Assembly: GCF_003666685.1 (NCBI RefSeq)
Contig: NZ_RCIZ01000018.1
Span: 1-45,193, forward strand
DNA length: 45,193 bases
Source of the DNA: Mesorhizobium sp. YM1C-6-2
Lineage (GTDB): Bacteria > Pseudomonadota > Alphaproteobacteria > Rhizobiales > Rhizobiaceae
Direction of reading: 5' to 3'
Shown here: piece after piece, positions 16,269 to 25,588 of the stretch
Position numbering within the stretch: the first letter of the stretch is position 1
Layout: every line of letters starts with the position of its first letter
Made by a program: the position numbers and the translations under genes
Notes under the pieces: model-generated
The model's input: only the letters and a program-made list of their open reading frames with translations
Databases searched by the model: none
Told to the model about the DNA's origin: nothing

Positions 16269-17327
16269 ATGACGAAGAACGGGCTCACCTATGCCGAGGC
16301 CGGCGTCGATATAGATGCCGGCAACCTCATGGTCGAGAAGATCAAGCCGGCCGTGCGCTCCACGCGGCGGCCCGGCGCCGACGGCGAGATCGGCGGCTTC
16401 GGCGGACTGTTCGACCTCAAGGCCGCCGGCTTCTCCGATCCCGTCCTGGTCGCCGCCAATGACGGCGTCGGCACCAAGCTCAAGATCGCCATCGATTCCG
16501 GCAAGCACGACACGATCGGCATCGACCTCGTCGCCATGTGCGTCAACGACATCGTCGTGCAAGGCGCCGAACCGCTGTTCTTCCTCGACTATTTCGCCAC
16601 CGGCAAGCTCGACCCCGACCAGGGCGCGGCGATCGTCGGCGGCATCGCCGAAGGCTGCCGCCGGGCGGGCTGCGCACTTGTCGGCGGCGAGACGGCCGAA
16701 ATGCCCGGCATGTATCAAGGCAACGACTACGATCTCGCGGGTTTCGCGGTCGGTGCGGCCGAGCGCGGCCAGCTCCTGCCGACCGACGACATCGTCGAGG
16801 GCGACGTGCTGCTCGGCCTCGCCTCTTCCGGCCTGCATTCGAATGGATTCTCGCTGGTCCGCCGCATCGTCTCGGCATCCGGGCTCGGCTGGGCCGACGC
16901 CGCGCCCTTCGCCGATGGGCAAACTCTTGCCGAGGCGCTGCTTGAGCCGACCCGCATCTATGTGAAGCCGCTGCTCGGCGCCATACGCGGCACGCACGGC
17001 ATCAAGGCGCTGGCGCACATCACCGGCGGCGGTTTCCCGGAGAATATTCCGCGCGTCCTGCCGAAGGATTTTTCAGCCGAGATCGATCTCGACGCCATCG
17101 AAGTGCCGCCCGTCTTCTCGTGGCTGGCAAAGACCGGCGGCGTCGCGGCCAACGAGATGATGCGCACCTTCAACTGCGGCATCGGTATGGTGCTGGCGGT
17201 CGCCTCGGGTCAGGCGGCGCAGGTCGCGGCCGTTCTTCAGGAGGCCGGCGAGACGGTGACGCCCATCGGCCGCATCGTTCCGCGCCGCGACGCCGGCGTC
17301 ATTTATAGAGGCTCGATCGCGCTATGA
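16269..17327 (+). CDS. purM: Phosphoribosylformylglycinamidine cyclo-ligase (AIR synthetase)
   Basis: A 352-residue cytosolic enzyme of purine synthesis, closing FGAM to AIR with ATP. Conserved blocks are visible: [83 protein letters not shown] and FNCGIGM. The ATG at 16269 ([19 protein letters not shown]) is favoured, with AGGA 7 bases upstream. It is divergent from the phosphatidyltransferase operon and overlaps purN by 4 bases (ATGA), so the two form the classic purMN operon. Confidence 0.95.
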   Translation: MTKNGLTYAEAGVDIDAGNLMVEKIKPAVRSTRRPGADGEIGGFGGLFDLKAAGFSDPVLVAANDGVGTKLKIAIDSGKHDTIGIDLVAMCVNDIVVQGAEPLFFLDYFATGKLDPDQGAAIVGGIAEGCRRAGCALVGGETAEMPGMYQGNDYDLAGFAVGAAERGQLLPTDDIVEGDVLLGLASSGLHSNGFSLVRRIVSASGLGWADAAPFADGQTLAEALLEPTRIYVKPLLGAIRGTHGIKALAHITGGGFPENIPRVLPKDFSAEIDLDAIEVPPVFSWLAKTGGVAANEMMRTFNCGIGMVLAVASGQAAQVAAVLQEAGETVTPIGRIVPRRDAGVIYRGSIAL

Positions 17328-18028
17328 CCGGGACACGCAAAAGGGTCGCGATCCTGATCTCGGGCCGCGGAACCAACATGGCGAAACTGATCGAGGCCGC
17401 CGAGGATTCATCCTATCCGGCCGAGATCGTCGGCGTGATATCCGACGTTCCCGATGCGCCCGGTCTGGTCTTCGCGGCCGACAGGGGGATCGGCACGGCG
17501 GCGATCCCGCGCGGCGACTATCCAAGCAAGGACGCGCACGAAGACGCGATCGATGCGGCGCTTCAGGTGCTCGGCGCCGACATCGTCTGCCTCGCCGGCT
17601 ATATGCGGCTGCTGACAGCAAGATTCGTCGAATCCTGGGCAGGCCGCCTCATCAACATCCATCCCTCGCTCCTGCCCAACTTCAAGGGGCTGGATACGCA
17701 TCGCCGCGCCCTTGAGGCCGGCTTGCGTATCCACGGCTGCACGGTGCATTTCGTGACGGCGGAGACGGATGGCGGCCCGATCATCGCGCAAGCCGCAGTA
17801 CCCGTGCTGACCGGCGACAGCGAGGCCGAACTCGCAGCGCGGGTGCTCAAGGCCGAGCACGAACTCTATCCGCTTGCGTTACGGCTGGTTGCCGACGGCA
17901 AGGCTTCGATGGTTAACGGAGCTACCAGATTTTCCGAATTGACGGAGATGCGCGCGCAAACACTTCTGGCGCCAAATCCAGTAGCGGATGTTCTGGATCT
18001 TGAGGAGCTTGCCAGAATAACGCCATAG
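17324..18028 (+). CDS. purN: Phosphoribosylglycinamide formyltransferase
   Basis: A 234-residue GAR transformylase, which moves a formyl group from 10-formyl-tetrahydrofolate to GAR in purine synthesis. Its hallmarks are [13 protein letters not shown] at the N-terminus, [10 protein letters not shown] (folate-binding), and the catalytic [17 protein letters not shown] with N-H-D supplied by N/H here and [16 protein letters not shown] (D in ETDGG). The C-terminal extension past about residue 200 is a bit longer than the usual 200-215. Translation starts inside the purM stop (ATGA overlap). Confidence 0.94.
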   Translation: MTGTRKRVAILISGRGTNMAKLIEAAEDSSYPAEIVGVISDVPDAPGLVFAADRGIGTAAIPRGDYPSKDAHEDAIDAALQVLGADIVCLAGYMRLLTARFVESWAGRLINIHPSLLPNFKGLDTHRRALEAGLRIHGCTVHFVTAETDGGPIIAQAAVPVLTGDSEAELAARVLKAEHELYPLALRLVADGKASMVNGATRFSELTEMRAQTLLAPNPVADVLDLEELARITP

Positions 18029-18138
18029 CGGACCTATGCTTTCCGCATTTCCTCACCCGATTATTGTGACAGTACCTTTGTGATCGACACCTTGTCTGTT
18101 CTTTGCTAGGATTAGCCCTAGCTAAGATAGGCTGCTCC

Positions 18139-18735
18139 ATGGCTTTCGCGCGAGAAGAGCCTTCCGGGGACTCCCAACCCGCCACCCCGCAACGTCGGTG
18201 GTCATGGTTGCTCTTTACTGCCTTGCTGGTTTTCCTCGTCGCCCTGATCACTGCGGCTCCCCAATGGTTGAGGTATGCAGAAGCCTGGCGGGAAGATGTT
18301 CCCGCCGATCAGCTTGAAGCGTACAAAAGGCAGAGTGAGCTTTGGCAAAGAAACTTAAGCTGCGCCAATGCCCCTGAACGATTCTTCGTGACGCCCAAGA
18401 ATATTAAGGTCGACGCCACTATTTGTAAGTCCGGCGATATTGTCGTTCAGGTCATACCTCCCGACAGCAATGGACGTTATTACTGGGTGGATTTGGAAAG
18501 GCTCTCCTCCCGGGCGATTCTGGCGGACCTGTTCACTCTGAACGCTTATGCGGGGGACGGCGAGCCAGCCATGGTCGTGGCCCAGGCATCGTTCGTGATG
18601 TGCCAGCGCTTCCTCGATCAGAGAATGCTTCTTCGGGTCATCAACCAATCCGGCTCGTGCACCGACGAAGTCGTCGATACTTATACTGGCCTCGTTCAAA
18701 GCCGAAACGCCTCTGCTTGCAGAAGCAACTGCTGA
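18139..18735 (+). CDS. Single-span membrane hypothetical protein
   Basis: A 198-residue protein with a short basic/polar N-terminus, one membrane helix at about 25-42 (WSWLLFTALLVFLVALIT) and an extracytoplasmic domain with Cys at about 74, 93, 156, 174 and near the C-terminus. Disulfides in the periplasm are likely. The ATG at 18139 is preferred over an earlier TTG. The next gene, another exported protein, begins 11 bases after its stop, so the two look like a small envelope operon. Function unknown. Confidence 0.6.
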   Translation: MAFAREEPSGDSQPATPQRRWSWLLFTALLVFLVALITAAPQWLRYAEAWREDVPADQLEAYKRQSELWQRNLSCANAPERFFVTPKNIKVDATICKSGDIVVQVIPPDSNGRYYWVDLERLSSRAILADLFTLNAYAGDGEPAMVVAQASFVMCQRFLDQRMLLRVINQSGSCTDEVVDTYTGLVQSRNASACRSNC

Positions 18736-18746
18736 GGCAGGCGGCA

Positions 18747-19010
18747 ATGCCTATCGTCAGATCTCTGTATTTGATCGGTTTCGTTGCTTTGTCGGCATCG
18801 TCTGCATGGGCGCAGGCTAGTGCTGCCGAACCGGGCGACACCCCGGAAATCGAGACGGACGTTGAGACGGAAACGTCGGCTGACTGCGTGGAAAACAAAA
18901 CCTGCCAGAAGGTCCAATCCGAAGACGACAAACAGAAAGCCCAGCAGGATCCGGCCGAAGTCGTAAAACCGCCAGAAGCCGTAGAGGACGAGCCGCAACC
19001 GCAGACGTGA
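18747..19010 (+). CDS. Small secreted acidic protein
   Basis: An 87-residue exported protein. A 22-residue signal peptide (core LIGFVALSASSAWA, cleavage before QAS) is followed by an acidic, Glu/Thr/Asp-rich mature chain with two Cys (near 46 and 51) and a Glu/Pro-rich end. It probably works in the periplasm with the membrane protein encoded just upstream. No family is recognised. The start at 18747 is preceded by GAGG and supports the two-gene operon. Confidence 0.55.
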   Translation: MPIVRSLYLIGFVALSASSAWAQASAAEPGDTPEIETDVETETSADCVENKTCQKVQSEDDKQKAQQDPAEVVKPPEAVEDEPQPQT

Positions 19011-19161
19011 TCCGCCCTAACGATCGGCGGGCCGCCTTGCCCGACTTCGAGGCGCTGGTGCGCATCACCCCTGAACGCAGGCTGTCAGGAGCTTTGTGCA
19101 GGCACGTTGACAGGAAACGGTGCGGTCCCGCATCGTCCAAATCTCAACAGGACAACGCCAC

Positions 19162-19578
19162 GTGATCCTGCCTCAATTCGCAGCGTCCGACGTCGGAAAA
19201 GCATTCGATGCCTTGCCCGCCGGGGCGCGCGAGGACCTGCTGGCCCTGCGCTCGACGATCTTTGACGTGGCTGCCGCGAACCCGGCGGTCGGACGCATCG
19301 AAGAAACGTTGAAGTGGGGGCAGCCCGCCTACCTGACCGCCGAGACCGGCAGCGGCAGCACAATCAGGCTAGGTGTGCCGAAGTCCGCTGCCCATGACTA
19401 CGCCCTCTTCGTCAATTGCAACACAGACCTGACCCGGCAGTTTGCCGAAATCTATCCTGATGTCTTCACCTACGAAGGCACCCGCGCCCTGCTCTTCAAG
19501 TCCGGCGACACGCGGGATGCCGAAGCGCTGAAGCACTGCATCGGGCTTGCGCTTACCTATCATGTGCGGAAACGCTAG
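19162..19578 (+). CDS. DUF1801 domain protein
   Basis: A roughly 138-residue cytosolic protein of the DUF1801 family. The family pattern is visible: AFDALPAGAREDLLALRSTIFDVAAANP at the N-terminus, ETLKWGQPAYL, then KSAAHDYALFVNCNTDLTRQF and a C-terminal helix after TRALLFK. The GTG at 19162 with AGGAC upstream fits the domain start; a GTG at 19120 would add 14 residues. The biochemical role of this family is not established. It sits alone between the envelope pair and the convergent molybdoenzyme gene, whose stop is only 14 bases away. Confidence 0.7.
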   Translation: MILPQFAASDVGKAFDALPAGAREDLLALRSTIFDVAAANPAVGRIEETLKWGQPAYLTAETGSGSTIRLGVPKSAAHDYALFVNCNTDLTRQFAEIYPDVFTYEGTRALLFKSGDTRDAEALKHCIGLALTYHVRKR

Positions 19579-19592
19579 CAGCGTCCCGCGCC

Positions 19593-21722
19593 TTACCCGG
19601 CAGGGCGCCTCACCCAGACCTTGTTGTCGTGGACGGCAGCGCCGCCGTAGGGCGCAGGCGCGTCCGCGCCGGTGAGCACGTTGATCCCTTCACCCCGCTC
19701 ATGGGCATCGTTCGGCCAGATGCCTTCGGCGATCACCACACCCTGCCGCAGCCCGTCGAAGAGCTTTGCGTGCAGCACGACTTCGCCGCGCTTGTTGCCG
19801 ATCTCGACGCGGTCGCCGTCGGCGAGCCCCAGACGATCCGCATCGTTGGGATGCACGAGCAATGTCGGCCGGATTTCGCGCGCCTTCGACATCGGCGTCT
19901 CGGCGAAGCTCGAGTTGAGGAAGCTGCGCGCTGGCGAGGTCGCCAGCCGGAACGGATGCTCCTCGTCCGCCACCTCGATCAGGTCGACATGGTCGGGAAA
20001 CTCGGGCAACCGGTCATAGGGGCCGAAAGCGACGCCCATGTTCCTGGGCGGCTTGTTCGGCGCCGCACCGCCGACCCATTGCGGCTTGAAGCGGAATTTT
20101 CCGTCCGGATGCCCAAAACCCTTGAGGAAATGCGCGGTCTCGAAATCCGGCTGCATGTCCAGCCATTTCTGTTCCTTCAGCGACGCGAAGTCGCCGAGCC
20201 CGCGCTTGCCGAGCATGACGTCGATATGCTCGCGTTCGGTCATGCCGAAGCCTGGCAGATGCGAGACGCCAAGGCGCTTCGCCAGTTCCTCGATGACGAA
20301 ATGGTTGGTGCGGGGGCCCTCCGGCGGCTCGATGAGCTTGGGCCCGAGATTGATATGCTGGTTGCCACCGCCCCGGTAGATGTCGTCATGTTCGAGGAAC
20401 ATGGTTGCCGGCAGGACGACGTCGGCGACCTTGGCCGTGTCGGTCATGAACTGCTCATGCACGCAGGTGAAGAGGTCGTCGCGCAGGAACCCTTCTCTCA
20501 CCAGCCGCTGCTCCGGCGCCACATTCGCCGGGTTGGTGTTCTGGATCAGCATCGCCGTCACCGGCGGGCCGCCATAAAGCGCGTCCGGCGCATTCACCAG
20601 CACCGGTCCGATGCGCGAATGATCGAGATAGCGGACATTGGGATCGCGCAGCCTGGTCCCTTCGAGCAGGCCCTTGTCCAGCTTGAAGATGCCGGAATTG
20701 GAGTGGAAGGCGCCGCCGCCCTCGTATTGCCAGCAGCCGGCGACCGCCGCGATGGACAGCGCGGCGTGCATGTTGACCGAACCGTTGCGCTGGCGCGCGA
20801 AGCCGTAGCCGAGCCGGAAGAAGGTGCGCTTCGTGGTGCCGACGAGGCGGGCGAAGGCCTCGATTTCCTCAACCGGCAGTCCGGTTATGGCAGCAGCCCA
20901 TTCGGGAGTCCTGGTCGCAAGATGCGCCTCCAGCCCCTTCGGATCGTCCGTGTATTTCTCCAGATAGGCGCGGTCGGCCATGCCGTCCCGGAACAACACA
21001 TGCATGACCGCGCAGGCGAGCGCGCCGTCCGTGCCGGGCTTCACGATCAGCCCGATGTCGGCCTGCTTCATCGTCGCATTGTCGTAGATGTCGATGACGA
21101 CGATCTTCGCGCCGCGCTCCTTCCTGGCGCGCACGGCGTGGGTCATCACATTGACCTGGGTGGCGACGGCGTTGGTGCCCCAGATCACCACGCAATCCGA
21201 CTTCGCCATCTCCCGAGGGTCGGAGCCGTGCAGCGCCCCTGCCCCCATGTACCAGCCGGTCCAGGCGAGATTGGTGCAGATCGAGCCGAAGAAGCCCGAG
21301 TATTTTTTCGCATGGCGCAGCCGCTCGATGCCGTCGCGCTGCACAAGCCCCATCGTGCCGGCGTAGAAATAGGGCCAGACGGTTTCGCTTCCGAGCTTTT
21401 CTTCCGCTGCGATGAATTTTTCGGCCACCAGGTCGAGCGCGGCTTCCCAGCTCGCCTCCTTCCAGTTGCCCTCCCCCTTGCCGCCGGCACGCACCAGCGG
21501 CTTCAGCAGGCGATCGGGATGGTGGACGCGGTCGGCGTAACGCGCGACCTTGGCGCAGACGACGCCGGCCGTGTAGCTGTTCGTCCGGTCGCCATGGATG
21601 CGCCCAATGCGATTGTCGGAAAGCAACTCGACATCGAGCGCGCATGTGGACGGGCAGTCATGCGGACAGGCCGAATGGCCGATCTTCAGCTTGGCTTGGC
21701 TGACGGTGGCGTGCTGGTTCAT
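19593..21722 (-). CDS. Molybdopterin-dependent oxidoreductase, large subunit
   Basis: A 709-residue enzyme of the DMSO-reductase superfamily, carrying a bis-MGD cofactor and a [4Fe-4S] cluster ligated by C19, C23, C27 and C56. Recognisable segments: CPHDCPSTCALDVEL, ICTNLAWTGWYMGAG, VVIWGTNAVATQ, FARQRNGSVNMHAALSIA, and the C-terminal cofactor-binding domain beginning near VHPNDADRLGLADGDRVEIGNKRG. No Tat signal is visible, so it is likely cytoplasmic; the family is often called YoaE/BisC-like and the physiological substrate cannot be told from sequence. No small subunit gene is adjacent. The moaD-moaE genes at about 31 kb would supply its cofactor. Confidence 0.85.
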   Translation of the reverse strand: MNQHATVSQAKLKIGHSACPHDCPSTCALDVELLSDNRIGRIHGDRTNSYTAGVVCAKVARYADRVHHPDRLLKPLVRAGGKGEGNWKEASWEAALDLVAEKFIAAEEKLGSETVWPYFYAGTMGLVQRDGIERLRHAKKYSGFFGSICTNLAWTGWYMGAGALHGSDPREMAKSDCVVIWGTNAVATQVNVMTHAVRARKERGAKIVVIDIYDNATMKQADIGLIVKPGTDGALACAVMHVLFRDGMADRAYLEKYTDDPKGLEAHLATRTPEWAAAITGLPVEEIEAFARLVGTTKRTFFRLGYGFARQRNGSVNMHAALSIAAVAGCWQYEGGGAFHSNSGIFKLDKGLLEGTRLRDPNVRYLDHSRIGPVLVNAPDALYGGPPVTAMLIQNTNPANVAPEQRLVREGFLRDDLFTCVHEQFMTDTAKVADVVLPATMFLEHDDIYRGGGNQHINLGPKLIEPPEGPRTNHFVIEELAKRLGVSHLPGFGMTEREHIDVMLGKRGLGDFASLKEQKWLDMQPDFETAHFLKGFGHPDGKFRFKPQWVGGAAPNKPPRNMGVAFGPYDRLPEFPDHVDLIEVADEEHPFRLATSPARSFLNSSFAETPMSKAREIRPTLLVHPNDADRLGLADGDRVEIGNKRGEVVLHAKLFDGLRQGVVIAEGIWPNDAHERGEGINVLTGADAPAPYGGAAVHDNKVWVRRPAG

Positions 21723-21864
21723 CCGCGGAACTTAACCGGAAATTCCGGCCACGTGTAGGGCCAGCCCGGCCGCGATGCTAACCGCCCTTCCTGTCTCGGC
21801 GAGACGGGGCCTACCAAGTGACATTCCACCAAAGAAAACAGATACATTAAAACGGCAAAAATTC
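21723..21864. other. Intergenic, AT-rich
   Basis: A gap of 142 bases between the molybdoenzyme start and the diiron enzyme stop. It is AT-rich in its second half, where the accessory patch begins. It contains the presumed promoter of the molybdoenzyme. No structured element was seen. Confidence 0.4.
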
Positions 21865-22539
21865 TCAGTTTAACTGCGTTGAATGTCCCGGATTCAAAAT
21901 ATCCGAAACACACCTGCCAAGACACGCTGCCGTATAGATCCCATTCATCCCAATCGCGGATATGTGGGATTCCTCAAGCGGCAGATCATCGATCGCGTGA
22001 TACAGCTCATCCTTGTGGTCGACGTCGACCTCGGAATGCATCAGGTATGTGCGAAAGATAGACGAAGGAAGTTCAACGCGCTCCATGAGTTCGTGTATAT
22101 GCGTCGACCCATTCGCACTTCCTTCGAGGACGGCAATATATCCCAGAAGGGTTACCGGGTGATAATGGTTGATCCAGTAATACTGGCTTCCAACCAAGGC
22201 CGCCACGTTATGCGACGGCATCCTGCTTGTTATCCTGGCCCGATCAAAACCTGCTGTCTCAAGATCTTGAAGCGTCCACTCGTCATGATCCTCCTCCTCG
22301 CGCACATGTTCGTCAAAGTACAATGTCAAATTATTGCTGAGAGCGTCCGAGGAATTCATCGTTTTTGCGCGAGCATTTTCCATAAGCGGCACGCTCGCCC
22401 GGATAACCTGATGCATTAAAATAAGAAACTCGGGAAACAGGCGCGTAACGTCGGGACTGTCCCAAAGTTTATCCAGATTTTTGGCCAGCTCTGCACTTGC
22501 AAGTTGTATCTTGAAGCGGAGGAGTTCGCTGTTTCTCAT
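21865..22539 (-). CDS. Iron-containing redox enzyme (heme-oxygenase-like diiron oxidase)
   Basis: A 224-residue all-helical protein of the heme-oxygenase-like 'iron-containing redox enzyme' family (PF14518 type). Conserved motifs are present: EHVREEEDHDEWTLQDLE (about 77-94, metal-binding helix with H78/E81/H85), GYIAVLEGSANGS (E139), and MHSEVDVDHKDEL, an HxxxDxxH triad (H168, D172, H175). These fit a di-iron site as in CADD, UndA and related oxidases, which cut C-C or C-H bonds on small molecules or peptides. The gene is AT-richer than the core genes around it and is divergent from a 57-aa peptide gene, with 141 bases between the start codons. Confidence 0.8.
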   Translation of the reverse strand: MRNSELLRFKIQLASAELAKNLDKLWDSPDVTRLFPEFLILMHQVIRASVPLMENARAKTMNSSDALSNNLTLYFDEHVREEEDHDEWTLQDLETAGFDRARITSRMPSHNVAALVGSQYYWINHYHPVTLLGYIAVLEGSANGSTHIHELMERVELPSSIFRTYLMHSEVDVDHKDELYHAIDDLPLEESHISAIGMNGIYTAACLGRCVSDILNPGHSTQLN

Positions 22540-22680
22540 ATTGCACCGAAATCGTTGGAGTGCGACAATTGGCTTAGTATGAGGGGCGCCGACCGACAGT
22601 CCTTACATTGGCATCTACAATACACCCGCATAGTGCAATTGCCAAAGCCGCTTTAGGCACCTTGAAGGGAGTGGACCGCA
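22540..22680. promoter_or_regulatory. Divergent promoter region of the enzyme/peptide pair
   Basis: This 141-base gap holds both promoters. TTGGCA (22607-22612) with TAGTGC 17 bases on is a weak -35/-10 candidate for the peptide gene. AAAGC-C-GCTTT lies at about 22646-22656, close to the peptide ribosome-binding site. GACAATTGGC and TGCAATTGCC make loosely related motifs on the two sides. Confidence 0.35.
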
Positions 22681-22854
22681 ATGACAAACGTCGAGAGGCT
22701 GGAGAACGAAGGACTTCTGAACACAGAATTCCTGACGGATGAGCAAAGGGACCTTATAAACCAGAAGCTGACCGAGCAAGAGATCAAGACGCTAATAGAT
22801 ATCAAGGGCAAGCTTAATTTCTTTGATTGGCCAATTCGCCCGATGATGTTCTAG
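22681..22854 (+). CDS. 57-aa peptide, candidate modified-peptide precursor
   Basis: A 57-residue frame with AAGGGAG about 9 bases upstream of ATG. The first 40 residues are an acidic, helical leader-like stretch (LENEGLLNTEF, LTDEQRDLINQKL, LTEQEIKTLIDIKGKL). The last 14 differ sharply: KLNFFDWPIRPMMF, rich in aromatic residues, Pro and Met and nearly free of acid. That split is the layout of a RiPP precursor, and the LTxEQxxLI...LTxxEIxxLIxIK pattern recalls small putative precursors I have seen called aroma-sacti proteins, a comparison from memory only. It faces the diiron oxidase gene. No cleavage site, protease, radical-SAM enzyme or exporter is visible nearby. Coding use agrees with a real gene. 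Confidence 0.6.
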   Translation: MTNVERLENEGLLNTEFLTDEQRDLINQKLTEQEIKTLIDIKGKLNFFDWPIRPMMF

Positions 22855-22963
22855 CTCGACGGCACTTGAGTCAAAATTCCTTTTTGAAGGCCAGGGCAAC
22901 CTGAAGCTAGTAGGCTATTGCCTTTACTAATGCGATTGTGAGGCCGAATGACGGTGTCTGCGC

Positions 22964-25576
22964 ATGAGCAATCTCTCCGTTAGGGCTGCAACAGTCGTGC
23001 CGGCGGCGGAACTGACGCTGCTGTTCTCGGACATCGAAGGCTCCACGAACCTGGTTCGTGAATACGGCCGAGAGTACGACCAGATCCTCGAAAAGCACTT
23101 CGCTCTTCTGAGAACCGCCGTGACGAAAAATCATGGCGTCGAAGTGATCGCTCACTCGGATGCTTTTTTTGCAACCTTCGAGCAGGCTTCCGATGCCGTG
23201 GCTGCTGCCGTCGAGATCCGGAGGGCTATGGCTGGCGAACCCTGGCCTTTCGGAGCCAAGGTGATGGTGCGCCTGGGACTGCATACTGGGCGGCCGATAC
23301 CCGTCAGCGATCCGAAGGTTGGTTATATCGGCATCGACGTTCATAGGGCGGCACGTATTTCAGACGCGGGAAACGGGGGGCAGATATTGATCTCGAGCGC
23401 AACCATGGCTGCGCTGAGGACGTCCGAAAAATTCAATGAATTCGACGTCAGATATGTCGGGGTTCACAGGCTTCGCGACCTGCAATATCCCGAGCATCTG
23501 TACGAAGTCGCCCCTGGCGCTGAGGTCGTCGAACGACGCCTGCGTTCGGTTGACGCGCGCATGACCAACCTCCCAACCAGCACGAATTCATTTGTCGGGC
23601 GGGACCGGGATATCGCGAAAATCAGCGAACTGCTGAAAGATGCCTCCGGGCATATCGTTACCCTGACGGGGCCTGGCGGTTCGGGAAAAACGAGACTCGC
23701 AATCGAGATCTCCAAACGGTTGCAGGACTTTTTTTCGGACGGTGTCTTTTTTGTCTCCCTGGAGGCGATTGCCGAAGAGAGCCTGGTCCTGCCCGCCATC
23801 GCGCAAGTTCTCGGCGTTTTGGAGTTCCCGGGGCGCTCCCTTCTTGATGGGCTGAAGAGGATCATAGGAAGCGCGAAGACTCTGATCGTGGTCGACAATT
23901 TCGAGCAGGTCGCAAGCGCTGCCGTACAGCTAAGCGAGATCGCCAGCGCCTGCCCGAATTTGAGGCTGCTGATTACGAGCCGCGAACTGCTTCATGTCCA
24001 AATGGAGACAGAATACCGCGTAGCGCCGCTGGTGCTGACTGGCGCCAAGGCTTCGCCAAGCGAGGCAACTCTGCTCTTCGAAGATCGGGCAAAACAGGTC
24101 GTACCGGGATTCAGCCTTTCCGACGACAATGCGGAGACGGTGGCTGAAATTTGCAGGAGATTGGATGGTCTCCCTTTGGCTTTGGAATTGGCCGCATCCC
24201 GGCTCAAGTTCCTGAGCGTTCGAGAATTGCTGTCCAGGCTTTCCGCGGGATTGGACGTGGTTGGTCGGAGTGGCAAAGCGGACCAACGGCACAGCACCAT
24301 GAAGAACGCAGTGGACTGGAGCTACCGATCGCTGGGAAGCGCCGAGCAGAAAGCGTTTGCCGAACTTTCGATTTTTTCGGGCGGCTTTCGCTTGGAATCC
24401 GCGGAATTCCTTCGAGGCGAAAACCTCCTGGAAGTCGTCTCCTCGCTGTGTGAGAAGAACCTGCTCATTGCCGAGAACTTCGGCGGCGAACCTCGATTTC
24501 GTATGCTTGAGACCATCCGGAAGTTCGGCATCGAACTGTTGCCGGCTGACCGTGCGGAACAATTGAAATCGGTTCACGCGACGTACTTTTTAGGCGTCGT
24601 AGAGAGCATGGCGAAGGGTTTCGTTGGGCCGGGTCAACGGGGACATGTCACCCGGGTTCTATCGGAAGAAGACAACATCAGAGCTGCCATTTCCTGGTCG
24701 TTGGAGTCCGGCCTCACCGAAATGACGGGACGCTTCGCCAAAGCCCTGCTTTGGTATTGGATTCCAAGAGGGCGGTTCACTGAAGGACTTGCCTGGCTGG
24801 AACGCGCTGCAGCGTCACTTCCGGAGAATGCCAACCCATCCGAAAGGGCGACGATCCTGGATGTATATGGCTGGCTAAAGATGATTTCCGGCGACTATGC
24901 GGGCGCCCTGCCCTTGTTCGAGCGCGCACATGCTTTGTATCGGAGTTTAGGCCAAGACGATGAGTTGGCCGGGTCGATGACAACCCTCGGTATTACGAAG
25001 GCCGTGACAGAAGGAGGTATGGAAGGGCCCGAAATGATTATGACTGCGCTCGAGAAACAAAAGGAGGCGGGCAATCCGCACGGTATCGCACTGGCGCTGA
25101 TCGCCCTGGGAGAGGGCGCCCGCGCAGGAGGAGACTACGATGCTGCATCGCAGTGTTACGAGGAAGCACTGAGTTTGATGCAGGATGATCACGATCTATA
25201 TTGGACTGGCGCTCTCCTTTTGAACTTGGCAAACGTACATATCTACAAGGAAGATTGGGATCAGGCTTCACAACGATTGAAGAATGTATTCGAACTCGCC
25301 CAGGAATACGATTATCCGATGATGATCAATTTGTATGTTGCCTTGAAGGGGCGACTGGCTTTGAAGTTGGGCGACGCAAAGCAGGCGGCACGATTGTTCG
25401 GTGCGGTCGACTCGCTTTTGTCAAGTTTGGACGTGCACTTCGAACCCGCCGATCAAGCGGAACTCGACGAAAGTATCGCCGATGCCAAAGGGCGGCTCGG
25501 CGCCGCTTATGCCGATGAATACGCTGCGGGCAGATCCCTGTCCCGGGACCAGGCCATCGCTCTTACGCTGTCGTGA
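22964..25576 (+). CDS. Cyclase-NTPase-TPR signalling protein
   Basis: An 870-residue multidomain protein. (1) Class III nucleotide cyclase domain (about 15-185): FSDIEGST with metal Asp D23, IAHSDAFFATF with D66, LGLHTG, and DVHRAARI, where His 127 replaces the usual catalytic Asn but R131 is kept. (2) STAND-type NTPase: FVGRDRDIAKI, Walker A GPGGSGKT (236-243), Walker B LIVVDN, sensor TSRELL, and GLPLALELAA. (3) TPR-like repeats in the C-terminal third. The gene follows the peptide by about 110 bases on the same strand. This architecture senses a signal via the repeats; whether the cyclase is active with the His is uncertain. The ribosome-binding site is weak. Confidence 0.85.
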   Translation: MSNLSVRAATVVPAAELTLLFSDIEGSTNLVREYGREYDQILEKHFALLRTAVTKNHGVEVIAHSDAFFATFEQASDAVAAAVEIRRAMAGEPWPFGAKVMVRLGLHTGRPIPVSDPKVGYIGIDVHRAARISDAGNGGQILISSATMAALRTSEKFNEFDVRYVGVHRLRDLQYPEHLYEVAPGAEVVERRLRSVDARMTNLPTSTNSFVGRDRDIAKISELLKDASGHIVTLTGPGGSGKTRLAIEISKRLQDFFSDGVFFVSLEAIAEESLVLPAIAQVLGVLEFPGRSLLDGLKRIIGSAKTLIVVDNFEQVASAAVQLSEIASACPNLRLLITSRELLHVQMETEYRVAPLVLTGAKASPSEATLLFEDRAKQVVPGFSLSDDNAETVAEICRRLDGLPLALELAASRLKFLSVRELLSRLSAGLDVVGRSGKADQRHSTMKNAVDWSYRSLGSAEQKAFAELSIFSGGFRLESAEFLRGENLLEVVSSLCEKNLLIAENFGGEPRFRMLETIRKFGIELLPADRAEQLKSVHATYFLGVVESMAKGFVGPGQRGHVTRVLSEEDNIRAAISWSLESGLTEMTGRFAKALLWYWIPRGRFTEGLAWLERAAASLPENANPSERATILDVYGWLKMISGDYAGALPLFERAHALYRSLGQDDELAGSMTTLGITKAVTEGGMEGPEMIMTALEKQKEAGNPHGIALALIALGEGARAGGDYDAASQCYEEALSLMQDDHDLYWTGALLLNLANVHIYKEDWDQASQRLKNVFELAQEYDYPMMINLYVALKGRLALKLGDAKQAARLFGAVDSLLSSLDVHFEPADQAELDESIADAKGRLGAAYADEYAAGRSLSRDQAIALTLS

Positions 25577-25588
25577 GCGACAGCAAGC

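Noticed and set aside
19629-21758. Long plus-strand frame (709 codons) opposite the molybdoenzyme
   Set aside because: It mirrors the real gene on the other strand, has Arg/Gly/Ala-biased composition without motifs, and results from third-position GC bias.
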